A stretch of 64,000 bases of DNA from the NCBI GenBank assembly GCA_022706085.1, contig JAKJDF010000006.1, positions 124,001 through 188,000 of the forward strand, written 5' to 3'. The notes under the pieces are model-generated. The model was not told the origin of the DNA. It worked only from the letters and a program-made list of their open reading frames with translations, and did not search any database. Source of the DNA: Candidatus Latescibacterota bacterium (lineage in GTDB: Bacteria > Latescibacterota > MWCZ01). Shown piece by piece: positions 1-9,636 of the stretch. Position numbers and translations under genes: made by a program. How positions within the stretch are numbered: position 1 is the stretch's first letter; each line of letters begins with the position of its first letter.

Positions 1-584
1 GAGCCGGTTCCGCCGAGAACCCACCGGAGGTTGTCCTGTTTCTGGCCGATAAGGGGGACGCCCGTTTCATCGAGTTTCTGGAGATCGATAACCACAACGT
101 CGCCGTTTTGCGCAGGGCGTTCGACCGGAGTCTCGGTTGCGCGGCGTTCACGCAGGAAATTGACCTGTCTCGTCACGTCCTCTTCGGTTACCGTGTGAAC
201 TGGACGGATCGCCGGGAGCCCTTTGTAATCCTTTACGTCGAATTGAGGCTTCACCTCGACGGTACCCGAGAAACGCAACGCTTCTCCGGGTTCCGCATTG
301 ACCGAACCGATCTGCGCCTGGTCCACGGGCTGGAGCTTGTTCTCTTCCAACGCTTTCTGCCAGGATTCCTCCATGAGATCGCGGATGACCTGGGCGCGGA
401 TGTCTTTTCCGAACCACCTCCTGATGACGGAATCGGTTGCCTTACCCGGTCGGAAACCAGGGATTGTTCTTGTGCGGCGGTATTCCTTCACCATGGAGGT
501 TATGCGGTCTTCGATGGCGTCGGGTTCGACTTCGATGTTAATGCGTCGGCTGCATGGTGTGGTTTCAGTGACCTCGAGTTTCAT
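1..584 (-). CDS. tig: Trigger factor, N-terminal part (gene runs off window)
   Basis: This is the ribosome-associated chaperone and FKBP-type peptidyl-prolyl isomerase that meets nascent chains at the exit tunnel. About 194 residues are visible. The N-terminal domain carries the ribosome-docking signature GFRPGKA near residues 43-49. The start of the FKBP-like domain (NGDVVVIDL) follows near residue 160. The ATG at 582-584 is preceded on the minus strand by GAGGAA at good spacing. The rest of the PPIase domain and the C-terminal arms lie beyond position 1. A tRNA-Leu gene sits immediately upstream, so both probably share the promoter at 819-847. Identity is confident from the docking motif and collinearity with the family. 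Confidence 0.93.
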   Translation of the reverse strand, partial: MKLEVTETTPCSRRINIEVEPDAIEDRITSMVKEYRRTRTIPGFRPGKATDSVIRRWFGKDIRAQVIRDLMEESWQKALEENKLQPVDQAQIGSVNAEPGEALRFSGTVEVKPQFDVKDYKGLPAIRPVHTVTEEDVTRQVNFLRERRATETPVERPAQNGDVVVIDLQKLDETGVPLIGQKQDNLRWVLGGTG

Positions 585-685
585 CGGGTTCCTCAATTCG
601 CGCTGGCGCCGTGGCCAGTCGGGTGCCAGTGATGAAGGGTCGTCGCAGGGCGAACGCCTTCGGGAAAGAGTCTGTTGCGCGAGGG

Positions 686-771
<86 letters not shown>

Positions 772-818
772 CATGGCCCGCACGCAGGTTACCTGCAAGC
801 AGATTGCTCAAAATACTA

Positions 819-847
819 AAGATACCTTTGCGGCATGGAGAGGTCAA
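819..847 (-). promoter_or_regulatory. Sigma-70-type promoter for tRNA-Leu and probably tig
   Basis: On the minus strand TTGACC (plus 842-847) and TATCTT (plus 819-824) are separated by exactly 17 bases. They lie about 50 bases upstream of the tRNA 5' end. Spacing and position fit a housekeeping promoter. Assignment is by eye only. Confidence 0.6.
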
Positions 848-921
848 CGAAGGGCGATGAAGCATGAACAGGTTCGTGCACGCCGCGTCCGTGCGAATGC
901 GCGCAGATCAATTCAACTCAA

Positions 922-1926
922 TTACCATGACCACGCGGCGGCAACGCGGTGAACTCCGCCGAACGCGCCCGCCAGGCTGTAGGCATAATCCAGAGCAAGG
1001 CTTTTGTGAACGACTCCAAAGCCCGCGGCGAGCCCTGACCCTCCGAACGCAGACCCGTGGCGATCATCGAATGCGAATCCCGATCTGTGGGTGCCGTCAA
1101 CGTCTGTGTTGGAGCGGTACCGTACGAGGGACGCGTACCCCAGCCGGATGAAAAGGGACTCGAAAGGACGGATTTCCGCCCCTACGGAAGCGGAAGCCTC
1201 GTTATCCCGCGGGAGCGTGAAATCAGAAACCAGCAGCAACGGCAACGGGAAATGGGCCGGGCGATGAGAAACCCCGGCGTGGAACTCCGTCGGAACATCA
1301 TCTTTCAGCCCCTGTGAACCGCCGACGTAGCTGCTCAGAGCACCTCCCAGGTTTTCCGCGGACACGGCGACGACAGTCTGCTGATTCGGTGCATGCCACT
1401 GGAATCCAACGTTCATCACAAGCGCGGACGAGGAATAGGCGTCGATCGTCGATCGTATCCAGCCGAGTGAAACGCCGCCTGCAATCCCCAGCCGCAGCGG
1501 CGCGGCCCACCCGACTCTGAGGGAAAGATCGTTTGCGCCAAACGTGCCGATTTCGGCCGCCGTTTCATTGGTTCGTTGAAATTCCCCGAACCAGACGTTT
1601 CCGACGACGACAGACCAGACACCATGGCGAGTGGGGTACGCACCGTACGCGACCACCGGCAGGACGTCGAGCACGTAATCAATTACCGCGATACCAGCGG
1701 TTCTGGAGACAATTCCGGCTGAAGCTGACGGGTTACCTGCTGCGGCCAGAGAGTTGGCTGGCAGCGCGCAATCCGCGCCGCCAAGGGCAGCGGAACGACT
1801 GGTGGCGACGAGGGAAAGGCTCTTGAATCCCGAGGCGCCGCTGTCATCTCCGGACCCGAACGCTTCCGCCCGAGAGGTGACCAGGAAGAAGGCAAGGCCA
1901 CTGCATGCCAGCCATCGGAAGTTCAT
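922..1926 (-). CDS. PorV/PorQ-type outer-membrane beta-barrel protein
   Basis: This is a 334-residue protein with a signal peptide (residues 1-22, ending around SRAEA). It has the family N-terminal pattern SRSAALGGA followed by an early AAGNPS segment, typical of PorV/PorQ (UPF0164-like) FattL-related barrels. The remainder is alternating hydrophobic/polar beta strands and ends in W, as many barrels do. In the family, PorV shuttles type IX secretion cargo and PorQ anchors it. No T9SS gene is adjacent here, so the role is open. Its ATG overlaps the gatB stop by four bases, so translation is coupled to gatB. A second PorV-like gene is at 25940-27019. Confidence 0.65.
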   Translation of the reverse strand: MNFRWLACSGLAFFLVTSRAEAFGSGDDSGASGFKSLSLVATSRSAALGGADCALPANSLAAAGNPSASAGIVSRTAGIAVIDYVLDVLPVVAYGAYPTRHGVWSVVVGNVWFGEFQRTNETAAEIGTFGANDLSLRVGWAAPLRLGIAGGVSLGWIRSTIDAYSSSALVMNVGFQWHAPNQQTVVAVSAENLGGALSSYVGGSQGLKDDVPTEFHAGVSHRPAHFPLPLLLVSDFTLPRDNEASASVGAEIRPFESLFIRLGYASLVRYRSNTDVDGTHRSGFAFDDRHGSAFGGSGLAAGFGVVHKSLALDYAYSLAGAFGGVHRVAAAWSW

Positions 1927-3398
1927 GACAGATACTTTCGGACCAGATCATTCACAAGTGCAGGGTTTGCGCGTCCCTTCGTGGCCTTCATCACTTGACC
2001 GACAAAGAACCCCATGAGTTTGACTTCCCCCGCTCGGAAACGCTGGACCTCGCCCGGGAATCGACCCATGACTTCCGCTACGACGCCCTCGAGGGCAGAT
2101 TCGTCTGATATCTGCGCCAATCCACGCTCTTCGACTATTTGTGATGCCTGCTTCCCGGAATCCACCATCACCGCGAACACATCCTTCGCAACGTTCTGGT
2201 TGATGGTTCCGGATGCCACCAGGGCAATCAGTTCCGCGAGACGCGCAGGGCTGACCGGAAAGATCGACACGTCCACCTTGCGTGCGTTCGTCTCCCGCAA
2301 CACGTCGCCCATGACCCAGTTTGCCGCTGTCCGTGGCTCTGAGCCCGATTTCACCACTCCTTCAAAATAGTCGGCAAGCGCCCGTTCCGCCGAAAGAAGA
2401 TCCGCCGCATCCCGGGTGAGACCGAACTGGGATACGAACCGCTTCCTCCTCTCGTCCGGAAGCTCGGGAACATTCTTCCGCACCTGTGCCAGGAGCTCTT
2501 CTGTGATGACCACCGGAACAAGATCCGGTTCAGGAAAATACCGGTAGTCGTGTGCTTCCTCTTTGGACCTCATCGGGGCAACGGTGTCCGTCGCCGAATC
2601 GTACAACATGGTTTCCTGTTTTACTTTGCCGCCGCCGCTCAGTATCTCGATGTGCCGCGCAATTTCCTGGGTAAGTGCTCGGTGCGCAAATTTGAAGGAG
2701 TTGAGGTTCTTGATTTCCGTTTTGGTGCCAAAGGATCCCCGTGCTTCGTCCCAGATCGAGATATTTGCGTCAGCCCGCATATTACCTTCTTCCATGTTGC
2801 ACTCGGAGATTCCGAGGTAACGGGTGAGCTGGCGCAGTTTGACCCAGTATGTGATTGCCTCGTCCGGCGAATTGAGGTACACGGATGGATCGTACACGCA
2901 ATCCGGGGAGCCCGGAGTGGGCTTGCTGATGATTTCGAGCAACGGCGTACCACACCGGTTGACGTCGACGAGCGTGTCCTCCATGTGGGAGTCTTCGCTG
3001 TGCAACGATTTTCCCGCGTCTTCCTCTATCTGTATGCGGTCGAGGTGTATGCGCTTGGTAGTGCCGGCAACGTCAATCTCAACCGCGCCACCATACGCAA
3101 GACATTCATGGAACTGCGAAATCTGATATCCTTTTGGCAGGTCAGGGTAGAAGTAGTTTTTGCGCACGAAACGGCATCGTTCACTCACGTTGGAACTCAA
3201 CGCGCGCGCAAGGCGCAACGCGTACTCAAGCACTTGCCGGTTGAACACGGGGAGGACGCCCGGCATGCCGAGGCACACCGGACAGGAGTGGGTATTCGGT
3301 TCACCTCCGAACTCGTTGCTGCAGCCACAGAAAACCTTTGTCCTCGTGGCCAGTTGAAGGTGTATTTCCAGCCCGATCACGACCCGGTAATTCGACAT
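1923..3398 (-). CDS. gatB: Asp/Glu-tRNA(Asn/Gln) amidotransferase subunit B
   Basis: This is a 491-residue, full-length GatB. The subunit binds the misacylated tRNA and phosphorylates its Glu or Asp side chain before amidation. Visible marks are the N-terminal GLEIHLQL, the CPVCLGMPG zinc-site segment with an earlier CGCSN, the ERCRFVRKNYFYPDLPKGYQ block, and YRYFPEPDL. The C-terminal GatB/YqeY domain is present and ends near VNDLVRKYL. It lies 27 bases after gatA. GatC, the small third subunit, is not in this window. Confidence 0.97.
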   Translation of the reverse strand: MSNYRVVIGLEIHLQLATRTKVFCGCSNEFGGEPNTHSCPVCLGMPGVLPVFNRQVLEYALRLARALSSNVSERCRFVRKNYFYPDLPKGYQISQFHECLAYGGAVEIDVAGTTKRIHLDRIQIEEDAGKSLHSEDSHMEDTLVDVNRCGTPLLEIISKPTPGSPDCVYDPSVYLNSPDEAITYWVKLRQLTRYLGISECNMEEGNMRADANISIWDEARGSFGTKTEIKNLNSFKFAHRALTQEIARHIEILSGGGKVKQETMLYDSATDTVAPMRSKEEAHDYRYFPEPDLVPVVITEELLAQVRKNVPELPDERRKRFVSQFGLTRDAADLLSAERALADYFEGVVKSGSEPRTAANWVMGDVLRETNARKVDVSIFPVSPARLAELIALVASGTINQNVAKDVFAVMVDSGKQASQIVEERGLAQISDESALEGVVAEVMGRFPGEVQRFRAGEVKLMGFFVGQVMKATKGRANPALVNDLVRKYLS

Positions 3399-3425
3399 GC
3401 TCTTTGTCCGTTTCTCGTCACAAGT

Positions 3426-4901
3426 TCAACTTGCCTCGCCGGGGCGCAGCATTTCCACCGCACGTGCAACGCGCAACACGACAGGCTCACCGAATTTCGG
3501 GCCCAAGACCTGCATCCCGAAGGGTAACCCGGACCTATCCCTGCCGGCCGGAACGGAAATGCCCGGAATTCCCGCGAGATTTGCGCTTACCGTGTAAATG
3601 TCCACGAGATACATCTGGAGCGGGTCCGAGGTTTTCTCCCCCAACTTGAACGCTGTATCCGGCGTGGTGGGAGTCAGGATGGCGTCCACTTTCGCGAATG
3701 CGCTCTCAAAATCCTGTGAAATCAGCGTCCTGACCTTTTGCGCCTTGACGTAGAATTGATCGTAGTACCCCGAGCTCAACGCGTACGTCCCGAGGAGGAT
3801 TCTTCGCTTTACCTCTGGGCCAAATCCTTCGGAACGTGTCCGTCGGTACATCTCCCCGAGGTTTTTGACGTCCTTGGCGCGAAACCCGTACTTCACGCCG
3901 TCGTACCGGGCGAGATTGGCGGACGCTTCGGATGTTGCGATGAGGTAGTAGGTCCCGATTGCGTAAGGCGCGTGGGGGAGCGAAATGTCGACGAGTTCCG
4001 CGCCTTCACGCTCCATCCGGTGGATGACTTTCTCGAGCCCCGACTTTATGTCGGGAGCGAGACCTTCGCCAAAGTACTCACGCGGTACGCCGAGACGAAG
4101 ACCGCGGACCCCGTCCTCCAACCCTTCGACGTAATTCGGGACCGGATCGGGCGAGCAAGTCGAATCGTTCGCGTCCGCTCCCGCAATCACATTGAGGAGC
4201 ATGGCAGCGTCGCGCACGGTATGTGCCATAGGCCCGATTTGGTCAAGAGATGAGGCGAATGCAACGAGACCGAACCGCGATACGCGGCTGTACGTGGGTT
4301 TGAGACCCACTATGCCGCAGAAGCTCGCGGGTTGGCGGATAGATCCGCCGGTATCGCTCCCAAGAGCAAGAACGCACATTCCTGCGGCGATTGCCGCGGC
4401 AGACCCTCCGCTGGACCCACCGGGCACTCGTTCAAGGTCTATCGGGTTCCGCGTGGCACCAAACCCCGAATTCTCGGTCGACGAGCCCATAGCGAACTCA
4501 TCCAGATTCGTTTTCCCGACGAACACGGCATCCGCAGCCCGCAAACGGGAAATCACCGTTGCATCGTACGGTGCTACGAACGGTTCGAGGATCCTGGAGG
4601 CACAGGTGGTTCGGCCACCGCGCACACAGAGATTGTCTTTGATCCCGATGGGGATGCCCGCAAGGGGCCCCACCGGTTTTCCCTCGGCTATTTTGCGGTC
4701 TACCTGTTCAGCCTGTGACCTGGCGAGGTCTTCTGTGACCTGGAGAAACGCGTGAACGCGAGGTTCCTGCTCTCGAATGGTGGCGAACACGGTATCCAGG
4801 ACGTCGGTTGCACGCACCGAACCTTCCAGGATCTGAGGAACAAGAGCCGCAGCGGTGAAATTCGCATTATTCAAAGGACTATGCCTGCGTTGAGAGCTCA
4901 T
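3426..4901 (-). CDS. gatA: Asp/Glu-tRNA(Asn/Gln) amidotransferase subunit A
   Basis: This is a 491-residue amidase-signature enzyme that frees ammonia from glutamine for the GatB kinase. The Ser-cisSer-Lys triad is visible as K88 (GIKDN), S163 (GGSSGG) and S187 (SDTGGS), with the same spacing as in characterised GatA proteins. The ATG at 4901 has no obvious ribosome site and gives a slightly long N-terminus. A TTG start eight codons further in is possible. It is followed by gatB and preceded by tatA on the same strand. Confidence 0.97.
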   Translation of the reverse strand: MSSQRRHSPLNNANFTAAALVPQILEGSVRATDVLDTVFATIREQEPRVHAFLQVTEDLARSQAEQVDRKIAEGKPVGPLAGIPIGIKDNLCVRGGRTTCASRILEPFVAPYDATVISRLRAADAVFVGKTNLDEFAMGSSTENSGFGATRNPIDLERVPGGSSGGSAAAIAAGMCVLALGSDTGGSIRQPASFCGIVGLKPTYSRVSRFGLVAFASSLDQIGPMAHTVRDAAMLLNVIAGADANDSTCSPDPVPNYVEGLEDGVRGLRLGVPREYFGEGLAPDIKSGLEKVIHRMEREGAELVDISLPHAPYAIGTYYLIATSEASANLARYDGVKYGFRAKDVKNLGEMYRRTRSEGFGPEVKRRILLGTYALSSGYYDQFYVKAQKVRTLISQDFESAFAKVDAILTPTTPDTAFKLGEKTSDPLQMYLVDIYTVSANLAGIPGISVPAGRDRSGLPFGMQVLGPKFGEPVVLRVARAVEMLRPGEAS

Positions 4902-4931
4902 AACGTTGACCGACGCACCACGGAAGCGGAA

Positions 4932-5114
4932 TCACGATTTCCCCGAGAGGGAATCATCCTCACGCTCGTCTTTCCGTTGTTTGCCGCCCGCCAGTTCCTC
5001 TTTGAACGACCGGATTCCCTGTCCGAGCGACCTGCCAAGTTCCGGAATGCGGCGGGCGCCGAAAATCAGCAGCACGACGACTATTATGATTACCCATTCC
5101 CAGCCGCCTATCAT
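4932..5114 (-). CDS. tatA: Sec-independent translocase protein, TatA/E family
   Basis: This is a 60-residue protein with one N-terminal membrane helix ([13 protein letters not shown]). The TatA hinge follows ([10 protein letters not shown]), then an amphipathic helix and a charged tail. TatA oligomerises to form the passage for folded proteins carrying twin-arginine signals. The ATG at 5114 is chosen because AAAGG lies about 8 bases upstream. A TTG six codons earlier is possible. TatC is not in the window. It is probably co-transcribed with gatA and gatB downstream. Confidence 0.92.
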   Translation of the reverse strand: MIGGWEWVIIIVVVLLIFGARRIPELGRSLGQGIRSFKEELAGGKQRKDEREDDSLSGKS

Positions 5115-5139
5115 GGAGGACACCTTTCGCAACGGGGTG

Positions 5140-5409
5140 TTACAGGCGGTATTTCCACCAGTAAAACGCGGACATCAGTCCGAGAATGGTGAGCAGGTTG
5201 ATATTCAGGGTGATGCCGAAAGAGATCGTCACCACGATCAAATTCAGGACCAGCAATCCGGAATCGTAGGTGAAGCTGTTGATCAGGACTCTGTGCACGA
5301 CGCTGGTGGGGCCCACGAAAAGGCTGAGAACGGCGCTCAAAACCGTCGCACCCAGAAGCCCTATGAGCAGGCTCGCAAACAGGACGCCAGTACTTCGGTA
5401 ACGAGGCAT
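5140..5409 (-). CDS. Small membrane protein, DUF4321 family
   Basis: This 89-residue protein has an N-terminal membrane helix (residues 9-30), a central segment with a short polar stretch, and a C-terminal hydrophobic region ending in the basic tail WWKYRL. The internal pattern (a helix, then [16 protein letters not shown]) matches the DUF4321 layout as I know it. No biochemical role is established for that family. The ATG abuts the pssA stop directly, and AGGAG lies 4 bases upstream, so it is co-translated with the phospholipid genes. Confidence 0.7.
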   Translation of the reverse strand: MPRYRSTGVLFASLLIGLLGATVLSAVLSLFVGPTSVVHRVLINSFTYDSGLLVLNLIVVTISFGITLNINLLTILGLMSAFYWWKYRL

Positions 5410-6192
5410 CTATCTCCTGCTCCCCTCCTTTACCCGTTCCAGAGAAGGCGTTCCCGGCGCGACGGCCGGGTGTCGGACAAACGCATTTCCCAGCGCACGG
5501 ACGAGTCCATACAAGACGTAGTACATCCCGAACGAAAAGAACGCCTCGGCAGGATACCACACTGCGATTACCAAAAAGGCGACCATCACAACGAGACGCA
5601 GGCGTTCAGACGTTGGCCCGTGCCATGAGAAACGCGGCATCTTGTCGTATTTGATGGTGCTGACCATCAACAGGGCCATTCCCAACGCGAGGAACGGGAG
5701 AGCCCAGTCTATGCCGAGATCAACGATGAACTCGCTGCGGGAGAACACCACAAAGGATGCTACCATACCGGCACCGGCGGGAATCGGTACCCCTTTGAAA
5801 GCCGCTTTGTCGAATCCTTTGAGCTGAGCGTTGAACCGTGCCAGCCTGAGCGCTCCACAGCCAAGAAAGACGAACGCAACAGGAAAAGCGAGCGCGGAAA
5901 ACCCCGACGCATTGAGCAGGATGAACTGGTAGATCAACAGGGCGGGCGCAAAACCAAAAGAGCACACGTCTACGATCGAATCAAGTTCCACGCCGAAGTG
6001 GCTCTGAGTTTTGAACATTCGGGATACCTTGCCGTCCAGACCGTCGAAAAGCCCTGCGGCAATAATCAACCACGCGGCCGTTACGAACGCCTCCTCCGTC
6101 CCTTCCATTGCTTTGATCGCTGCAAGCAGCCCACAAAACAGACTACCGAGAGTCATGACACTCGGCAGAGCCTGCGTAACAAGCGGAATCAT
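5410..6192 (-). CDS. pssA: CDP-diacylglycerol--serine O-phosphatidyltransferase
   Basis: This 260-residue polytopic enzyme makes phosphatidylserine from CDP-diacylglycerol and serine. The CDP-alcohol phosphotransferase signature is at residues 50-75: D50, D53-G, R58, G67, D71 and D75. The usual Ala before Arg is Ser here. About seven further hydrophobic segments follow. The ATG at 6192 overlaps the psd stop (ATGA). This pairs synthesis with decarboxylation in one operon for phosphatidylethanolamine. A longer upstream reading frame exists but lies inside psd and is not needed. Confidence 0.95.
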   Translation of the reverse strand: MIPLVTQALPSVMTLGSLFCGLLAAIKAMEGTEEAFVTAAWLIIAAGLFDGLDGKVSRMFKTQSHFGVELDSIVDVCSFGFAPALLIYQFILLNASGFSALAFPVAFVFLGCGALRLARFNAQLKGFDKAAFKGVPIPAGAGMVASFVVFSRSEFIVDLGIDWALPFLALGMALLMVSTIKYDKMPRFSWHGPTSERLRLVVMVAFLVIAVWYPAEAFFSFGMYYVLYGLVRALGNAFVRHPAVAPGTPSLERVKEGSRR

Positions 6193-6827
6193 GGAAGCAC
6201 TCCTATCACGGTTTTGCCGCCGACGGCACGCTGGCCGACCGCGACACGGATGCTCGCATCCGGAGGGACAATCACGTCCACGCGGCTTCCGAAACGAATC
6301 AGTCCGCACCGATCTCCTGCGCGCACAGTGTCACCGACTTTGAGTCGGCACACGATTCTTCGCGCGATGAAGCCGGCTATCTGTTTGAAGGCAACGGTGC
6401 CCCGTTCGCCTTTGATGGCGATGTGTGTTTGCTCGTTATCCGCGGATGCTTTCTCGTTGAACGCCATCAGGTACTTCCCGGGGCGGTACACCATCGCGGT
6501 AACGGAACCGGAAATCGGATTTCGGTTCACGTGAACGTCAAGAACCGAAAGGAAAATACTTACCCGGGTCGCATTGGCGCCCGCGTAGGGGTCGTCTTCT
6601 CGAACAATTTCCACTACCTTGCCGTCAGCCGGCGAGAGCACCAGTCCTTCACCGGCAGGGGGTATTCGGCGCGGGTCCCGAAAAAAGAAAAGCGAAAACG
6701 CGCCAAAAACGAGCGCCAGAATGCCGAGAACACGGAGTGGCTCCCAGTTGAGGGCGTGCCATGCGGCGAGAAGCAGAATCCCCGCAAGCACGCCGCCCAG
6801 GACGAAGGGAAGTCCTTCCTTAGCCAC
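6189..6827 (-). CDS. psd: Phosphatidylserine decarboxylase, short (archaeal-type) form
   Basis: This 212-residue proenzyme self-cleaves to a pyruvoyl enzyme that converts phosphatidylserine to phosphatidylethanolamine. The cleavage site is G180-S181 in RFGSRVD, as in the short psd class. The conserved SPADGKV and DVHVNRNPISG blocks are present. Two N-terminal hydrophobic helices anchor it. The start is GTG at 6827, because a strong AGGAGG lies 5 bases upstream. A longer version from 6863 would overlap htrA by 44 bases. With the GTG start the overlap is 8 bases. Confidence 0.95.
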   Translation of the reverse strand: MAKEGLPFVLGGVLAGILLLAAWHALNWEPLRVLGILALVFGAFSLFFFRDPRRIPPAGEGLVLSPADGKVVEIVREDDPYAGANATRVSIFLSVLDVHVNRNPISGSVTAMVYRPGKYLMAFNEKASADNEQTHIAIKGERGTVAFKQIAGFIARRIVCRLKVGDTVRAGDRCGLIRFGSRVDVIVPPDASIRVAVGQRAVGGKTVIGVLP

Positions 6828-8073
6828 GGTCCCTCCTGCTTCTCGGGATCTCTTCCAGGACAAGTGTCACGGTGAGTTCACGGCCGCTTCTGATGACTCG
6901 GAGTTCCACGCGTTGCCCGACAACCGCGCCAAGGAATTCGTCCCGCACATCCCGGTCGCTGGCTATCGCTTTGCCGTTCACGGAGATGATCACGTCTCCA
7001 CGTTGCAGGCCGGCCTTTGCTCCGGGGCTGTTCGGTTCCACATTGGTGATGATTGCTCCCCGGTCTGATTGGAGCCCGAGGCTCTGGGCGATCCAGCGGT
7101 TCACGTCCTGAATGTGAATCCCGGTCCAGAAGTTGTGCCGGACCTCGCCGAATTGAACGATATCATCCAGCACCTGCCTCGCCTTCTGTATCGGAATGGC
7201 AAAGCCGACGCCTTCAGAACCTCCGCCCTGAGTGAAGATAAACGTATTGATGCCGATAACGTACCCTTCGCTGTTCACCAGCGGCCCGCCGCTGTTACCC
7301 GGGTTGATGGATGCATCACTCTGAATCATGTCCCGGTACGTTCGTCCGCCGGCTGAGGAGGGGCTGAAGTCCCTGTTCAAGGCGCTGATCACACCCACCG
7401 TTACGGTGGGATGAGCATCGCGGATCAGGAATCCGAACGGGTTGCCAATGGCAATTGCCCACTCGCCTATCATGAGGTCGTCGCTTCTGCCCAATGGTGC
7501 GGTGGGCAGATTCTGAGCCTCGATTTTGAGTACGGCGATATCGGCCTGTTCATCCGGCTCCCCGAAAATCTTCGCGTCGAAGGACCGTCCATCCGGCAGA
7601 TTCACCACGATCTGGGTGGCGCCCCGGATGACGTGCTCGTTCGTCAGAATCATGCCGTCGGGAGAGACTATGAAACCGCTGCCCATGCTCTGAACGCGAC
7701 GCACGAACTCCTGCCGAAGTTCCGGGAAAAAAAACTGCCACATCGGGTCATCCGCGAACGGAACAGCGCGCTCTCGGCGCAACTGAGTCACACTTATGGT
7801 GACAACCGCAGGAGCAACCACTTCGACTGCCCGAACTATGGCATTCCGGCGAGAATTGGCGACGTCTCCCGTGGTATCACCCACACCAGAAACGAGGCTG
7901 AACGCGGCCGGCGGCTCCGGAATGGAGACGCGCCCGCCCCAATGCCGTCCGGTTATGCGATTGGCAATGAACAGCGCCACAACGCTGACGCCGATGCCAA
8001 GCAGAACTCCGGTCCAGAACCTGGCGCGGCGGGATTGATCCTGGTGCTCCCATTCACCGTACGAGTAGTCCAT
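6820..8073 (-). CDS. Trypsin-like serine protease, HtrA/Deg family
   Basis: This 417-residue envelope protease and chaperone has an N-terminal signal anchor at residues 20-38. The catalytic triad is H147 (LTNEHV), D178 (QADIAVLKI) and S261 (GNSGGPL). A single PDZ domain follows at about 310-405 (PGAKAGLQRGDVI). One PDZ and a membrane anchor make it DegS/HtrA-like rather than DegP with two PDZs. The ATG at 8073 lies 4 bases past truA. An upstream extension would run into truA and is rejected. The family degrades misfolded periplasmic proteins or triggers stress signalling. Which applies here is not shown. Confidence 0.93.
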   Translation of the reverse strand: MDYSYGEWEHQDQSRRARFWTGVLLGIGVSVVALFIANRITGRHWGGRVSIPEPPAAFSLVSGVGDTTGDVANSRRNAIVRAVEVVAPAVVTISVTQLRRERAVPFADDPMWQFFFPELRQEFVRRVQSMGSGFIVSPDGMILTNEHVIRGATQIVVNLPDGRSFDAKIFGEPDEQADIAVLKIEAQNLPTAPLGRSDDLMIGEWAIAIGNPFGFLIRDAHPTVTVGVISALNRDFSPSSAGGRTYRDMIQSDASINPGNSGGPLVNSEGYVIGINTFIFTQGGGSEGVGFAIPIQKARQVLDDIVQFGEVRHNFWTGIHIQDVNRWIAQSLGLQSDRGAIITNVEPNSPGAKAGLQRGDVIISVNGKAIASDRDVRDEFLGAVVGQRVELRVIRSGRELTVTLVLEEIPRSRRDRG

Positions 8074-8077
8074 AGTC

Positions 8078-8812
8078 TCAATATTCCACGGATTGGAGAC
8101 ACAGGCCGTGGGCTGGCGCGGTAGGCCCGGCCCGCGCACGATCCTGCGAAGAAATGATCGCGCTGATTTCCTCCGGACTTCGAACTCCGCGCCCGATTTC
8201 CACAAGCGTGCCTACGATCGTTCGCACCATATGCGTAACGAAACGGTCGGAAGTGATGCGAAACACGATCTCGGTTGCCCTGCGTTCAACTTCCGTACGC
8301 TGGACATGCACAATCGCCCTCTTGTCCGGCGCCCGCGATGAGCACCAGCAAGTCGCCTGGTAACGGCCTTCCAGCTTCTGTGCTGCGACACTCATCGAAT
8401 CGACATCAAGCCGATACGGCACGAACCACTGGCACCTTCGCTCCAACGGGGACGGGACCAGCGCGATCCGGTACTCGTATGTCCTCGCACGCGCGGAAAA
8501 CCGGGCGTGGAAATCTTCCGGAACGACCGTTATCTCCCGCACAAGCAAATCTGGCCCGGTCAGTGCTCTGGCGCCGGCAAGAATGCGCGCCAAAGGCGGG
8601 TACCCCTCCGGGACGTCGGCATGGCCCACCTGCCCGCGCGCATGAACCCCCGCATCTGTTCTCCCCGCCCCGATAACGCGAACGGGGGTCCTCAATATGG
8701 TCGACAGAGCAGCGTTGAGCTCGCCCTGAACGGTTCGCAACCCCGGTTGAACCTGCCAGCCCGCGAATTCGGTGCCTTCGTACTCCACGTCGAGGCGCAG
8801 GCGAGTACTCAC
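8078..8812 (-). CDS. truA: tRNA pseudouridine(38-40) synthase
   Basis: This is a 244-residue TruA that isomerises uridines 38, 39 and 40 in the anticodon arm of tRNAs. The catalytic aspartate is D53 in GRTDAGVHA. The family opening YEGTEFAGWQVQP and the C-terminal FVTHMVRTIVGTLVEIG are intact. It starts with GTG at 8812, and the GTGA overlaps the ecfT stop. The ecfT-truA order is common in bacteria, usually with the ECF ATPase genes alongside. Those are absent here. Confidence 0.96.
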   Translation of the reverse strand: MSTRLRLDVEYEGTEFAGWQVQPGLRTVQGELNAALSTILRTPVRVIGAGRTDAGVHARGQVGHADVPEGYPPLARILAGARALTGPDLLVREITVVPEDFHARFSARARTYEYRIALVPSPLERRCQWFVPYRLDVDSMSVAAQKLEGRYQATCWCSSRAPDKRAIVHVQRTEVERRATEIVFRITSDRFVTHMVRTIVGTLVEIGRGVRSPEEISAIISSQDRARAGPTAPAHGLCLQSVEY

Positions 8813-9567
8813 GGCGCGTAACGCTCCATGATGACCGCGCCCCCGAGCCAGACTGCCACGTACGCGAAGGCAATCACATCGACAGCTCGAAACCCGAGCC
8901 GGTGGTACGATGTCCTGAAGGCGGATGGATCGTACCCTCGCGCCTGCATCGCTTCTGCAAGCACCTCGGCGCGCGCAAACGAGCGATCGAACAAAGCCCC
9001 GAGAAGCGGAACAATGAACGCCAGTTTCCGTCTGACGCCGCGAAAATCTGCACCGCGCGCAGCCTGCGCACGCAACACCGTCTGCGCCTCCGAAACGACT
9101 ATAGGCGCGAAGCGCATCGCGAGTCCGATGGAAGTTGCCGCCGCATCAACCGGAAGCTTCAGCTTCGCCAGAGGCGAGCCAAGCTGACGCAACCCCGCTA
9201 CCGTCGCCAGCGGCTGTGTCGTCCAGCTGAAGAGCGAGACAACAGAGACCATGACGAGAAGACGCAAACCGACAGACATTCCGGTTTGCCAACTGCCCGC
9301 GCCGTTGATCAGGACGTGGCTTACCAGAATCATACCGGCAAGATACGCGAACGGCCGTAGATTTCTCGCGACAAACCGTGCCTTCAGCCCACTGACGCCG
9401 AACAGGATGGTCGCCAGAACGCAGTGCCATGCCGTTGCGGTGGCGCTAGTTCCCTGCAAAATGCCGATGCACAGGAACAACGCAAGTCCGAGTTTCGTCC
9501 GGGGGTCGAGCCGGTGGATCGGGCTTGTTCCCGCAACGTACCTACCGATGTTCAAGTCGAAATTCAT
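8809..9567 (-). CDS. ecfT: Energy-coupling factor transporter transmembrane protein EcfT
   Basis: This is the 252-residue membrane T-component that couples ECF ATPases to substrate-binding S-components for vitamin or metal uptake. It has the N-terminal RLDPRTKL motif and about five membrane helices. The two cytoplasmic Ala-Arg-Gly motifs that contact the ATPases are at residues 170-172 and 209-211. The start is the ATG at 9567. No ecfA or S-component gene is nearby, so its partners must be encoded elsewhere. It is translationally coupled to truA. Confidence 0.9.
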   Translation of the reverse strand: MNFDLNIGRYVAGTSPIHRLDPRTKLGLALFLCIGILQGTSATATAWHCVLATILFGVSGLKARFVARNLRPFAYLAGMILVSHVLINGAGSWQTGMSVGLRLLVMVSVVSLFSWTTQPLATVAGLRQLGSPLAKLKLPVDAAATSIGLAMRFAPIVVSEAQTVLRAQAARGADFRGVRRKLAFIVPLLGALFDRSFARAEVLAEAMQARGYDPSAFRTSYHRLGFRAVDVIAFAYVAVWLGGAVIMERYAP

Positions 9568-9636
9568 GCGCCACTTACCCGCGCAGGTGCAAATGTACAA
9601 CGCGAAATCGCTGAGGAACAACCGCGAAACGGCGTT

